From Alphaproteobacteria bacterium (lineage in GTDB: Bacteria > Pseudomonadota > Alphaproteobacteria > Micavibrionales > Micavibrionaceae): a DNA stretch of 64,000 bases. The notes beneath the pieces were generated by a model, which saw nothing but the letters and a program-made list of their open reading frames with translations, was not told the origin of the DNA and ran no database searches. Positions within the stretch are counted from its first letter, which is position 1. The number at the start of each line of letters is the position of its first letter. Below, one piece after another: positions 47,601 to 55,931 of this stretch. Both the position numbers and the translations under genes were made by a program. The stretch lies in contig JAUIIA010000010.1 of assembly GCA_030432025.1 (NCBI GenBank), forward strand, positions 1 through 64,000, written 5' to 3'.

Positions 47601-49235
47601 GAAATTTACGGCGGTATCGGTAGCGATACACTTAATGGCGGCGACGACGACGATACACTTTACGCATTGGATACGACGACCAACCGTGACTCTCTGGGGG
47701 CGACATATGCGGTGGGCGCAACGGTCACCGATTATAGCGTCAACTTTAATACAGGTCTGGATGGCTATGTTTATACGGACGGCAGTGATCCGGCCAACGT
47801 TACGGTGACAGGGTCCCGCATAACGAACGACGGAAATCTGGCGGATGGTGCCCTCGAAGTTGAAATTGAAAACTCCAACGGTAACTTTTCAGATGCATTC
47901 GGCTACTTCACCGAAACGATTACGTTTACGCAGGATATGCAAAACGCGGAGTTAAGCTTTTTCTACCGCCACATACATGCCAACCAGAATGATAATGGTG
48001 AGGATTCCTCTGTCTTTTATAATCTGGGCTCCACAGTATTCATCAGCGACGCATTCGGTAGCGGCGGCGCATTCGATTCGGGATGGACCGAATACACCGT
48101 CAGCCTCGGTGATGTAAGCGCCGGTGATTCAATCGACCTTATTCTTGGTATAATCCACTATGGTTCCAGCCGTAACAACGAAGACGCGACGGCCCGTTTT
48201 GATGACATTACGGTCACGGGCGATCCTCTGATCTATACTCCTGGCGTTTCAACGCAGGATGCCGATGCGGCCAATGCCAATATCCTGAATGGCGGTGCGG
48301 GTAACGACACGCTATACGGCTCTTCGGGCAATGACACGTTGAATGGCGACGCGGGCGCAGATGACATTTATTCGGGAACAGTCGATGTTCTCTCCGCTGA
48401 GATTACATCACTCTTAGCGGCTAATCCGAACATATCCTACAACTACGATACGGGTAATTTCTATCAGTGGGTCGATAACGGCGCGAACATCAACTGGAAT
48501 ACGGCCGCCGGCGATGCTGCATCATCATTACTGAATGGTGTTGCGGGTCACCTCGCCACAATTACTTCAGCAACCGAGCAGGCTTTTGCGGAAAGTCTCG
48601 CGGGTGGTAACAACACATGGTTAGGCGGACGGGATAGCGGCACAGAAGGCGTTTGGACATGGGACTTTGGCGGTGTTGAAAACGGAGCACAGTTCGCCGG
48701 ATCAACAGGTAACGCTGTAAACGGATGGTATAACAACTGGGCCGGCGGTCAGCCGAACGATGGTGACGGCACGCAAGATTATCTCTACATGTTGAACGGT
48801 ACGACCTGGGCCGACGGTCTTGTTATCGGTGGTTCGGGCTTTGTCGATATCGAAGCCTACCTGATTGAATGGGAGGGCGCGGATGTGTTCGCAGCGCTGG
48901 ATAACAACATTCTGAATGGCGGAACGGGTGCGGATACCCTTTATGGTTCTGACGGTCAGGACATCTTCCTGTTCGATAACATCAGCAACATCGACACGAT
49001 CGAGAACTTCAATGCGCTGGGCCGTGATGCACTCGATATCAGCGATATTCTCTCCTATGATCCTCTGACGGATGATATTGCGGACTTCGTCCAGTTAACC
49101 GAAGTGGGTGGAAACACGATCGTTTCTGTGGATGCGGACGGAACGGGCGGCTTCACCGATATTGCCCAACTCAGCGGCACAACAGGTCTGGATCTCGATG
49201 TGATGATCACAGCCGAAAACCTGATCGTTATCTAA
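44643..49235 (+). CDS. Large RTX protein with two C-type-lectin-like domains and a PA14 domain
   Basis: This 1530-residue, very acidic, Gly/Asp-rich secreted protein without an N-terminal signal starts with a small beta domain resembling a calcium-dependent carbohydrate-binding module (about 1-110). Residues 122-370 are RTX nonapeptides (GGxGxDxLx). A C-type-lectin-like domain spans about 376-520, then more RTX (about 525-600), a beta-rich region, a PA14-like domain (about 810-955; YTFRTSSDDGSELFIDG), a beta-sandwich (about 1020-1197), a second lectin-like domain (about 1253-1416), and a C-terminal type I secretion region with FLFDNISNIDTIENF. Both lectin domains share GHLATITSATE. It is probably a surface adhesin or glycan-binding exoprotein. 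No type I secretion genes are in the window. Confidence 0.9.
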   Translation: MATFLFSFDATITASSANPPNLQVLVGGVVVSSLVLDPTETSFDLFVEFSGTAPSSLTIRFDPTSGSGSDSINISSARINNTVITTDLTATLLAQGQSSNVNADSVVFGRETPTLNPTDVSGTSGDDDYVLSTNEADSIDGLAGNDRLRGRGGDDDINGGDGADFIFGEAGNDTILGGDGNDIIFGNEGDDVILGEGGNDTLLGGADADVLNGGVGSDTLLGEAGDDVIFGEDDADYLVGGAGNDILFGDDGDDYVIGDDGDDALSGGSGNDFLVGGAGNDLLGGGDGDDEMHGEAGNDIFNGNAGNDRIFGGDGDDEALGGADDDIMLGGDGNDVFDGETGNDFINGGAGADTLSGGADNDILHGHGLDSATISDILFNNPGVVYSEATGSFYQYVDTAVNYAGAVSAATSATINGVSGHLATITSATENTYIQGLLGGTTWMGGVDVGSNGTWQWSGGPEAGLQFSDVTGAAVFGQFVNWDAGQPQNNTEYWSVIYQDGSWHDWPDTSTHRYVIEWESSLFSDDNAIDTIDGGDGDDWVYGYGGNDVLVGGSGNDFLFGGLGDDTIDGGNGGDTIIGGAGADDINAGGNNDNILLANGDFAAGESINGGANNDALILTNATTVDFSTGTLNGLETLTGSFGVDTITLSSTQWAGFTTIDTGADTDTINVLASGDISASGTPTVSNSEHGYLVGTGGNDTTVMTGSQLDAIIYGNGTINLGGGTDSLGITTTSSILNTFGAGDDTAITNTETISATSATAGVTIDLSAQTESFDIDGGSFADNIQSGAGDDVIDGGAGNDTIYGDVLGGAGIQGWDYEYYDFNVALATLAEAGFTLNGGRDNSNTPTTTGTATNFDPSNFDAGDEFALKFTAELTVVTGGTYTFRTSSDDGSELFIDGVEIVSNDGLHGTATVTSAGQTLSPGTYMIEITYFENGGGQVLDAEISGPDTGGSFVTLSNFANAAIPGTTGTPTDSDDVMDGGSGDDEIYGGIGSDTLNGGDDDDTLYALDTTTNRDSLGATYAVGATVTDYSVNFNTGLDGYVYTDGSDPANVTVTGSRITNDGNLADGALEVEIENSNGNFSDAFGYFTETITFTQDMQNAELSFFYRHIHANQNDNGEDSSVFYNLGSTVFISDAFGSGGAFDSGWTEYTVSLGDVSAGDSIDLILGIIHYGSSRNNEDATARFDDITVTGDPLIYTPGVSTQDADAANANILNGGAGNDTLYGSSGNDTLNGDAGADDIYSGTVDVLSAEITSLLAANPNISYNYDTGNFYQWVDNGANINWNTAAGDAASSLLNGVAGHLATITSATEQAFAESLAGGNNTWLGGRDSGTEGVWTWDFGGVENGAQFAGSTGNAVNGWYNNWAGGQPNDGDGTQDYLYMLNGTTWADGLVIGGSGFVDIEAYLIEWEGADVFAALDNNILNGGTGADTLYGSDGQDIFLFDNISNIDTIENFNALGRDALDISDILSYDPLTDDIADFVQLTEVGGNTIVSVDADGTGGFTDIAQLSGTTGLDLDVMITAENLIVI

Positions 49236-50809
49236 TTATCTTTACGTTTGTAGATTGTAAATTCGGAGGCCTTCAGGCGCTCCAGATATTTCGTGCTTAG
49301 GCCCGAGAAATACAGACTCAAATCAAGCACACGCGTATCTGCAACTTCATAGGCTGCGAACGCATCTTTGAACGTCTCATCGGTCATGTAAAAATTAATG
49401 AAGTCGAACTTGGAATCGCCGACATTCACGGTTTCCAGTTCCAGAATGATATCGGGCTTATAGCGGTCCAGATCAGTAGCCACCATACCGACATATTTAG
49501 CTTTCAAAGTATCATATTCATCCTGCGGCATTACGCCGTAACCACCCTTGCGCAACGACTGTTCATGCTGGATCAGGGGCAGCATGTACCACATGCTGGT
49601 AAAGCGCGAGGCATGCGTGGCATCGTGATAAATCTCCAATTGGTGGATCAACTCGCTGGTGTCGTTCAGCAGCAGGAACGAACAAGGCTTCGGACATTCC
49701 TGATCCAGAACTTCTGACAGCGGTAGTTTTTGAAACTCTTCATGTGTCGGGCGGTCAAACGGTAACGGGCGGATGGCCCAAATTACGGCGATCATAATGG
49801 TTGTCGACAATATGACGGCCAGACCCTTGCGGGCAATGCGCGCGGACAAGGCGTAGATGATCGTGCCGAGGAAAATCGCAAATGACAGCATCCACGGAAT
49901 GCGGTGATAATCAAACCCCTTGCCCTGCACCAGATACGGAATGAACAGCAGGAACGTAACAACCGCCAGCCACGTGATCAGCGTTTTGTGGTTTTTCGGT
50001 ATCTCGAATGTCAGCGCAGTCGCCCATAACACTGCGGTAACAAAGCTGAAGATAAACAGTTCGGGATAGGTCGCAGGGTTGGTATAGGGCAGATAAAGCG
50101 TAATGACATCGGGCAGGATAATGCTCAGGAAATCCGGAAAGATGAAAACCAGAACCAGCCCGTAAGTGATCACGCCAAGCGCTAACGCAATAAAGTCAGG
50201 CGCTTTGTAAAAATGAAAATCTTTGTGCTGCCAGAACCGCCACAGCATAAGCACGGTCGGGATCAGCCCGTAATGCGGCTTGATCAATACGGCGAGCGTT
50301 CCGAAGATCAGGCCGGGGATCAGCAGACGTCTGGGTATACCGGCCTTAAAATGTAGCCCTGCTTGCGCGAGCACAAACGGCGTAAGGCCTAGAATGATCA
50401 AGTGGTCGCGGTCACCAAAACTGTAATTCGGCACGACGAAATTACCGATCACAAACAGCCCGAGAATCAGCAGCGATACACGAATACCCAATATCGGAAT
50501 ACGCCGCAGTAACCCCCACGACAAAGCGGATGACAAAGCAATCAGCGCACAGACATAGGCCGTATGACCGTAATAAACGGGAATGCCGAAGAGCTGCTTC
50601 AGCCATATTTGCGGGATATAGATGATCATGCTCAATGGCGGGTTAACCTCGTAATAGCCTTGCGCGATTTTCTCACCGCTGATCATTCTTTCGGCAAAGT
50701 TACTCAGGATCGCAATGTCGGTTTTGAAATAGAACTGGGAGACAACATAAAGATACGCGGCGAGACCAAGCCCGATGATCCCGTAAAAAATTCTTAAAGC
50801 TGCATTCAT
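49232..50809 (-). CDS. Polytopic membrane protein, probable GT-C-type glycosyltransferase
   Basis: About 525 residues with roughly ten membrane segments, then a soluble C-terminal part (about the last 160 residues). An acidic pair in the first periplasmic loop (FKTDIAILSNFAERM, EVNPPLS) and SFGDRDHLIILGL are in keeping with GT-C enzymes that use lipid-phosphate sugars. The frame is open to a GTG at 50920, but the ATG at 50809 begins just before the first membrane helix (MNAALRIFYGIIGLG) and is preferred. It is divergent from the GtrB-like gene and would be the third member of a GtrA/GtrB/transferase set. Its stop interlocks with the RTX gene stop. Confidence 0.65.
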   Translation of the reverse strand: MNAALRIFYGIIGLGLAAYLYVVSQFYFKTDIAILSNFAERMISGEKIAQGYYEVNPPLSMIIYIPQIWLKQLFGIPVYYGHTAYVCALIALSSALSWGLLRRIPILGIRVSLLILGLFVIGNFVVPNYSFGDRDHLIILGLTPFVLAQAGLHFKAGIPRRLLIPGLIFGTLAVLIKPHYGLIPTVLMLWRFWQHKDFHFYKAPDFIALALGVITYGLVLVFIFPDFLSIILPDVITLYLPYTNPATYPELFIFSFVTAVLWATALTFEIPKNHKTLITWLAVVTFLLFIPYLVQGKGFDYHRIPWMLSFAIFLGTIIYALSARIARKGLAVILSTTIMIAVIWAIRPLPFDRPTHEEFQKLPLSEVLDQECPKPCSFLLLNDTSELIHQLEIYHDATHASRFTSMWYMLPLIQHEQSLRKGGYGVMPQDEYDTLKAKYVGMVATDLDRYKPDIILELETVNVGDSKFDFINFYMTDETFKDAFAAYEVADTRVLDLSLYFSGLSTKYLERLKASEFTIYKRKDN

Positions 50810-50939
50810 GTGATGTGTCTCGAAGGGCAGGTTATGCTTTATCAAGTATAAGGAATAAAAGAGCGTCTTTAAAGCATAGGAGGGCGAATAATTTTTTGCT
50901 AAACTCTTGATGAAATACACAAAGCGGGAGAGCTTTTAA

Positions 50940-51875
50940 GTGGAATTATCGGTAGTCGTTCCCTGTTACAACGAAGATGAAAGTGTCGAAGAATTGCACC
51001 GCCGCGTGACGGCCGCGTGTAAGGATAGCGGCGTTAAAACCTATGAAATCGTACTGGTTAATGACGGGTCGAGCGACGGCACGCTGGATAAAATGAAGGC
51101 GCTGGTCGAGCAGGATAAACACCTCGTAATCGTCGACCTTTCGCGAAACCATGGTCACCAGTTGGCGCTGACTGCGGGTTTAGCACATGCACAAGGCGAT
51201 CATATCCTGATCATGGATGCGGACTTGCAGGACCCTCCCGAACTTCTACCTGCTATGTTGGAGCGTGCCCGCACCGGCATTGATGTGGTTTACGGTGAGC
51301 GTGTAAAACGTGAGGGCGAGACATGGTTCAAGCTCGTCATGGCCAAGCTGTTCTACAAAACCTTGTCCTATATGTCAGATGTCGAGATTCCTGAAAATGT
51401 CGGTGATTTCCGTCTGATTTCCCGCCGTGTGCTCGACGAATTACTCGCTATGCCCGAACGCCAACGCTTCATCCGCGGTATGATCGCTTGGGTAGGATAC
51501 AGGCAAGAGTCATTCCCGTATGAACGTAAAGCGCGTTTTGCGGGTACGACCAAATACCCGTTTTGGAAGCTTGTCCATTTCGCATTCGACGCGATCAGCA
51601 GCTTTTCTATCCGCCCGTTGCGCATCGCTATACCCTTTGCGTTTTCGGCGGCGTTGCTGGCCGCGGGCCTTGGGATTTATGCGATTGTCGCTTACTTCCT
51701 CGGCGGTACAGCTTCGGGCTGGGCGTCATTGGCGACCATTATCACCTTCTTTAGCGCATTGCAGCTGATTTGCATCGGTTTGATCGGCGAATATATCGGC
51801 CGCACCTATATTCAGGTGAAGGGTCGCCCGCTCTTCATCGTGCGTAAAGTCTTTAGAGGCGGCAAGGCGGGGTAG
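50940..51875 (+). CDS. gtrB: GT2 glycosyltransferase, polyprenyl-phosphate sugar synthase (GtrB-like)
   Basis: This 311-residue enzyme has a GT2 domain with SVVVPCYNEDESV at the start and DADLQDPPELLPAML near 95, and two C-terminal membrane helices (about 230-290), the GtrB/DPM1 layout. It loads a sugar from a nucleotide donor onto undecaprenyl phosphate. The start is a GTG at 50940 with a good Shine-Dalgarno GGGAGAG 7 bases before. It heads an operon of five genes to 54811 that also contains GtrA. Confidence 0.92.
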   Translation: MELSVVVPCYNEDESVEELHRRVTAACKDSGVKTYEIVLVNDGSSDGTLDKMKALVEQDKHLVIVDLSRNHGHQLALTAGLAHAQGDHILIMDADLQDPPELLPAMLERARTGIDVVYGERVKREGETWFKLVMAKLFYKTLSYMSDVEIPENVGDFRLISRRVLDELLAMPERQRFIRGMIAWVGYRQESFPYERKARFAGTTKYPFWKLVHFAFDAISSFSIRPLRIAIPFAFSAALLAAGLGIYAIVAYFLGGTASGWASLATIITFFSALQLICIGLIGEYIGRTYIQVKGRPLFIVRKVFRGGKAG

Positions 51876-51878
51876 GAT

Positions 51879-52613
51879 ATGGACCCCGAGCATTACATCA
51901 ATACGGCAAGACTTCAGAAGGACCATTGGTGGTATGAAGCGCGCCGCATTATTTTTGCCGACATCATTAAGCGACTAAACCTTCCCGAAAATGCCAAAAT
52001 CCTTGAGGCGGGCTGCGGTCCTGGCGCGAACCTCGAAATGTTGCAGCAATTCGGTACAGTCAGCGGCTTTGATCCTGATGAATTCGCGGCCAACCATGCT
52101 TCTCAAGTTTCCAAGCTGGATATCAAACAAGGGGATTTGCCCGATAACTGCCCGTTCGAAGGCCCTTTTGATCTGGTTGGGGCATTCGATGTTATCGAAC
52201 ATATCGACGACGATGTCGGCTCCGTCAAAGCCCTTGCTGATGCAACAAAGGACGGCGGTTATCTTTTGTTCAGCGTGCCTGCCTATCAATGGATGTGGTC
52301 GCATCATGACGAGATTAACCACCATAAACGGCGTTATACTGTACCGCGTCTACGGAAGGTTTTGGAGGATGCAGGATTGGAGATTCAAACACTCTCCTAC
52401 ATGAATATGTGGCTGTTTCCGCTGGCCGCCAGCGTCAGGTTTTTGAAAAAAATACTGGGTAAGGATAAAGACAATGATGTGAAGCTGCCGTCCCCCGCGG
52501 TTAACGGCATATTGCAAAACATCTTCGCCTCAGAGCGCGGGTTGATCCGCTCCGTGAACTTGCCTTTTGGTTTATCGGTTGTCGCATTGTGTAAGAAGCG
52601 GAGCACATCATGA
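51879..52613 (+). CDS. Class I SAM-dependent methyltransferase
   Basis: This 244-residue protein has motif I ILEAGCGPGANLEML near 40, GFDPDEFA as the acidic loop, FDLVGAFDVIEHIDDD, and KDGGYLLFSVPAYQWMWSHHDEINHHKRRY. The last stretch is common in methyltransferases of glycan operons and of ubiquinone-like type 11. It lies 3 bases after gtrB and overlaps gtrA by 4, so its substrate may be the sugar or the carrier-linked product of this module. Confidence 0.83.
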   Translation: MDPEHYINTARLQKDHWWYEARRIIFADIIKRLNLPENAKILEAGCGPGANLEMLQQFGTVSGFDPDEFAANHASQVSKLDIKQGDLPDNCPFEGPFDLVGAFDVIEHIDDDVGSVKALADATKDGGYLLFSVPAYQWMWSHHDEINHHKRRYTVPRLRKVLEDAGLEIQTLSYMNMWLFPLAASVRFLKKILGKDKDNDVKLPSPAVNGILQNIFASERGLIRSVNLPFGLSVVALCKKRSTS

Positions 52614-53008
52614 TCCGCCAGTTTGCCGTTTTTCTCTCCGTTGGGCTGGTCAATACCATTGCCGCACTGGCGGTAATCTTGTCTCTATCTGAAATTTTGA
52701 ATGTCCATTACGTGCTCGCCAATGCGCTGGGGTATGCGTTCGGCCTTGCGCTCGGCTTTACATTGCACCGAAAGATCACGTTCAAGGAACAATCCGATCT
52801 CGATAAACGGCGTTCGGAAATGTTTAAATTCCTTGTCGTTTTTGGTGTGGCCTATATGATTCAACTGATCGGCTTGGTGGTTTTGGTCAGGATACTGGGA
52901 ATACCTGATGAATTCGCCCAAGTGATCGCGATCGGTATTTATGCGGTTGTGAACTTCGCCGGAAACCGCGTGTTCACATTCCGTAAGAACGTAAAGGATT
53001 TGTCATGA
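52610..53008 (+). CDS. gtrA: GtrA-like flippase membrane protein
   Basis: This 132-residue protein has four membrane helices and the GtrA signatures FLSVGLVNTIAALAV, ANALGYAFGLALGFTLHRKITF and the closing NFAGNRVFTFRK. GtrA is thought to flip polyprenyl-phosphate-linked sugar to the periplasm. It overlaps both neighbours by 4 bases (ATGA at 52610 and 53005), so it is translationally coupled within the module. Confidence 0.9.
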   Translation: MIRQFAVFLSVGLVNTIAALAVILSLSEILNVHYVLANALGYAFGLALGFTLHRKITFKEQSDLDKRRSEMFKFLVVFGVAYMIQLIGLVVLVRILGIPDEFAQVIAIGIYAVVNFAGNRVFTFRKNVKDLS

Positions 53009-53994
53009 AGAAAATTGTCATCACAGGCGGCGCAGGGTTCATCGGTTCGCACATTGTTGATCATTTCGCGGATCAATATCCCGATGCACAGATTATCGTG
53101 CTCGATAAAATGACATATGCGGCTGATATTCAGAACATCCTGCATCACATCGAAAGCAAGCGCATTAAGTTGAACGTTCATGACGTGCGCAACCTCGATA
53201 AATGTCTGGAAACACTGGATGGCGCAGACTTGCTTATACATGCTGCTGCTGAAAGCCATGTCGACAACTCGTTCGGGAACTCGCTCGAATTTTCAAAAAC
53301 CAATGTTCTGGGTACGCACGCACTTATGGAAGCCGCGCTGAAAGCCGAGATCCCGCGTATCCTGCATATCAGTACCGACGAGGTATATGGTGAGATCCTG
53401 GAAGGGCGAGTCGATGAAAGTGCCCGTTTGCTGCCGACTAACCCGTATTCCGCCAGTAAGGCCGCGGCGGATATGATCATCAGTGGATATCGTCAGTCAT
53501 TTAATCTCCCTGTCATCACGGTGCGTTCAAATAATATTTTCGGCATTCGCCAGTTTCCTGAAAAAATCCTGCCAAAATTCATCATGCTGATGATGACGGG
53601 TGAAAAACTGACCATTCATGGCACAGGTGAAAATAAACGCCACTTCCTCGCAGCGCAGGATTTATGTCAGGCGCTCGACCTGCTGGTTCAAAAAGGAACA
53701 ATCGGCGAGATTTATAATATTGGTACGACTGATGAATATAAAAACATCGAAGTCGCCAATATGATTTGTGAAATTTTCGGTAAGGATCCGGTAGACAACA
53801 TCATTCACATCGAAGACCGTCCGTTTAATGACGCACGCTATGCCATTTCATGGGACCCGATGACGGCGTTGGGCTGGAAGCCCAAACACTTCCTGAAAGA
53901 CGAGCTTGGCAATCTCGCGAGATGGTATGCTGAAAACTTTGAACGATATGCTGATGAGGGTCAGACGAAAGTCCAACAACCGAAAGCCGCTTAA
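53005..53994 (+). CDS. rfbB: dTDP-glucose 4,6-dehydratase-like SDR
   Basis: This 329-residue extended SDR of the RmlB type has cofactor motif TGGAGFIGSH, the RmlB signatures MTYAA and HAAAESHVDNS, the catalytic STDEVYG (Thr-Asp-Glu) and NPYSASKAAADMI, then RSNNIFG. RmlB makes dTDP-4-keto-6-deoxyglucose. Nucleotide specificity cannot be read from this alone, so UDP- or GDP-sugar dehydratases remain possible. It is coupled to gtrA by ATGA and is followed by another SDR one base later. Confidence 0.85.
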   Translation: MKKIVITGGAGFIGSHIVDHFADQYPDAQIIVLDKMTYAADIQNILHHIESKRIKLNVHDVRNLDKCLETLDGADLLIHAAAESHVDNSFGNSLEFSKTNVLGTHALMEAALKAEIPRILHISTDEVYGEILEGRVDESARLLPTNPYSASKAAADMIISGYRQSFNLPVITVRSNNIFGIRQFPEKILPKFIMLMMTGEKLTIHGTGENKRHFLAAQDLCQALDLLVQKGTIGEIYNIGTTDEYKNIEVANMICEIFGKDPVDNIIHIEDRPFNDARYAISWDPMTALGWKPKHFLKDELGNLARWYAENFERYADEGQTKVQQPKAA

Positions 53995-53995
53995 A

Positions 53996-54811
53996 ATGTC
54001 CACGATCATAATCGGGAAAAACAGCTTTCTCGCTTCGCATTTACAGAAGCGTGATGCTGCCGTGGAGTGGGAGTTTTTAACGCATCAAGAGGCATTTGAT
54101 CGTCCCAACGATCTTAAAAATGCCGAAGTTATCGTCAACTGCGCTTACCATCCTGACTTACATTTTGGGGAATATGATGCGGATAAGGACACCGATTTCG
54201 CAATCGCCTCTTTGATTCAAAATAGCACGGCACATTACATCATGATGAGTTCGCGCATGGTTTACGGTCCTGCGCCTTACGACCTCGTGATTAATGAGGA
54301 TTATGAGCTTGAGCCGGATTCTCAATACGGCAAAAACAAGCTGATCATTGAAAAAACCTTACAGAATATTCTACCGCCGAAAAGACTGACGATTTTGCGT
54401 ATGAGTAATATTTTCGGCTTCGAGCCCGATCGTCCGAGATTCTTCGGCCAGATGATAACGTCATTGAAAAATGAAGGTGTGATCCGTTTTGATATTGCAC
54501 CGGAATCGCAGCGCGACTTTCTGTCTGTGTGGGCTTGGGCGGGGTATATAGAGCAAATCATCCGCGCACCTGAAGGCGGCATATTCAATATCAGTGCAGG
54601 CTTCGGGACAACCCCTCAAGAATTGGCGGACATACTGATAAAAGAATACGGTAGCGGCGAGGTGGTGTATACTGACACATCTGTAGAAGGACAATTTATT
54701 CTAAATGTCCGTAAAGCGATGCGTACGTTTGAATTAACACCATACACACAGATGGATTTACTAACTGATGTTGAAAAAGTAGCCAGATTATGTCTGGGTA
54801 GAGAGGATTAA
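53996..54811 (+). CDS. NAD-dependent epimerase/reductase-like SDR (RmlD-like)
   Basis: This 271-residue protein has a short cofactor motif IIIGKNSFLASHL (less canonical than GxxGxxG), MMSSRMVYG and the catalytic YGKNK, then LRMSNIFG. It is probably a sugar-nucleotide reductase that uses the 4-keto product of the preceding dehydratase. An in-frame ATG at 53906 lies inside the upstream gene; the ATG at 53996, one base after that gene's stop, begins the fold and is chosen. It ends the gtr-like operon. Confidence 0.72.
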   Translation: MSTIIIGKNSFLASHLQKRDAAVEWEFLTHQEAFDRPNDLKNAEVIVNCAYHPDLHFGEYDADKDTDFAIASLIQNSTAHYIMMSSRMVYGPAPYDLVINEDYELEPDSQYGKNKLIIEKTLQNILPPKRLTILRMSNIFGFEPDRPRFFGQMITSLKNEGVIRFDIAPESQRDFLSVWAWAGYIEQIIRAPEGGIFNISAGFGTTPQELADILIKEYGSGEVVYTDTSVEGQFILNVRKAMRTFELTPYTQMDLLTDVEKVARLCLGRED

Positions 54812-54878
54812 AAATTCTACTGCTGCTTTTTGATTAATACACGCCACATAACTAATAAGAAGAATTGGCACAAAGACT

Positions 54879-55931
54879 ATGACCGCACTGAACCCCGATT
54901 TAAGAATATTGCTCGTCAACCCGAACGACAGCTCACGCAAAATGCTGGAGAGTGTCTTACGGCTGTCCGGGTATAAGCACATTGAGACGGCTTATGAATC
55001 CTTCGACGGTTTTCGCAAATTCAAGGATGGAGAGATCGATGTCGTTGTCGCCATGTTGATAGATGGCGCGAGTGATGCGATCGACCTGACCAAAAAGATC
55101 CGTCATGACGCAAGTTCTCCGAATCCCGCTGCTGCTGTTGTTGCTGTCGCTGCCGCGCAAGGCGCGCATCTGTTAGGCAAGGCCCGTGAAGTTGGAATCA
55201 CAGAGCTGATTCAGGCACCGTACCGTGTTGAGGATGTCGCCTCGCGTTTAAACTTCGTATCCGGTCTGCAGCATCAAATGCTGGAAAACTATGCGCAGCC
55301 GCAGGAAGCTCCGCAAATCGAACAGAGACCGGATGCCCCGGAATGGCCGAACGAGCAAGATTCGGAAAAACTCACCAAAACGTTGCTCGAACACTACATG
55401 AAGCATCATGAAATTGTTTTGTCGAAGCTGAAATTCGCACAAACCGCGACGAAGACCTGCATTGATGAAGTGAGACAAGTGCAAGAGCGGGTTAAGGGTC
55501 TTGATAAAGAAAGCATCAAGGACTTTCACGATTTTGATGCCATGTGGCAGGAGATTATCAGCTTGTTTGTGCAAGGTGGTATTTCTCAGGAAGAGTTATT
55601 TGAAATAGAAAAGCTGGTCACGGCGATCCCGAAGGATATCAAGACGCACTATGATGAGCTCACTCAGGAAGATAAAGATTTCCTCGCTTTGGTGGAAAGC
55701 TTAAACACGGCCGCATATCACAAAGCCAGAGAGCGCGTAAGCGAGCTGCAAGCTCAGCCTAGTCCTTTCAACGGAAAAACCTCACAGGATTTTGAGGCAG
55801 TACAAAAGCCCAAGAAAATCAGACCGTGGTATACGCAGACCGCTGACGATGAAAAGGATAAGAGAGAATTGGGCGATGGTGAGGCGATTATCTACAAAGC
55901 GCATCTCATCAATCGGGACAAAGACGACTAG
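54879..55931 (+). CDS. Protein with degenerate (pseudo-)receiver domain
   Basis: This 350-residue protein has an N-terminal CheY-like domain (about 8-125) followed by an alpha-helical, charged C-terminal region. Phosphorylation residues are missing: the acid pair is replaced in LLVNPND, the phospho-Asp position in IDVVVAMLIDG is Met, and the Lys of the usual KP is Ala in IQAP. It therefore probably acts as a phosphorylation-independent interaction module. It is followed tail to tail by an unknown gene and a broken response regulator. The function of the C-terminal part is not known. Confidence 0.72.
   Translation: MTALNPDLRILLVNPNDSSRKMLESVLRLSGYKHIETAYESFDGFRKFKDGEIDVVVAMLIDGASDAIDLTKKIRHDASSPNPAAAVVAVAAAQGAHLLGKAREVGITELIQAPYRVEDVASRLNFVSGLQHQMLENYAQPQEAPQIEQRPDAPEWPNEQDSEKLTKTLLEHYMKHHEIVLSKLKFAQTATKTCIDEVRQVQERVKGLDKESIKDFHDFDAMWQEIISLFVQGGISQEELFEIEKLVTAIPKDIKTHYDELTQEDKDFLALVESLNTAAYHKARERVSELQAQPSPFNGKTSQDFEAVQKPKKIRPWYTQTADDEKDKRELGDGEAIIYKAHLINRDKDD

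Noticed and set aside
49232-54811. Prophage serotype-conversion cassette
   Set aside because: Gtr-like genes are present but there is no integrase, attachment site or phage structural gene nearby.
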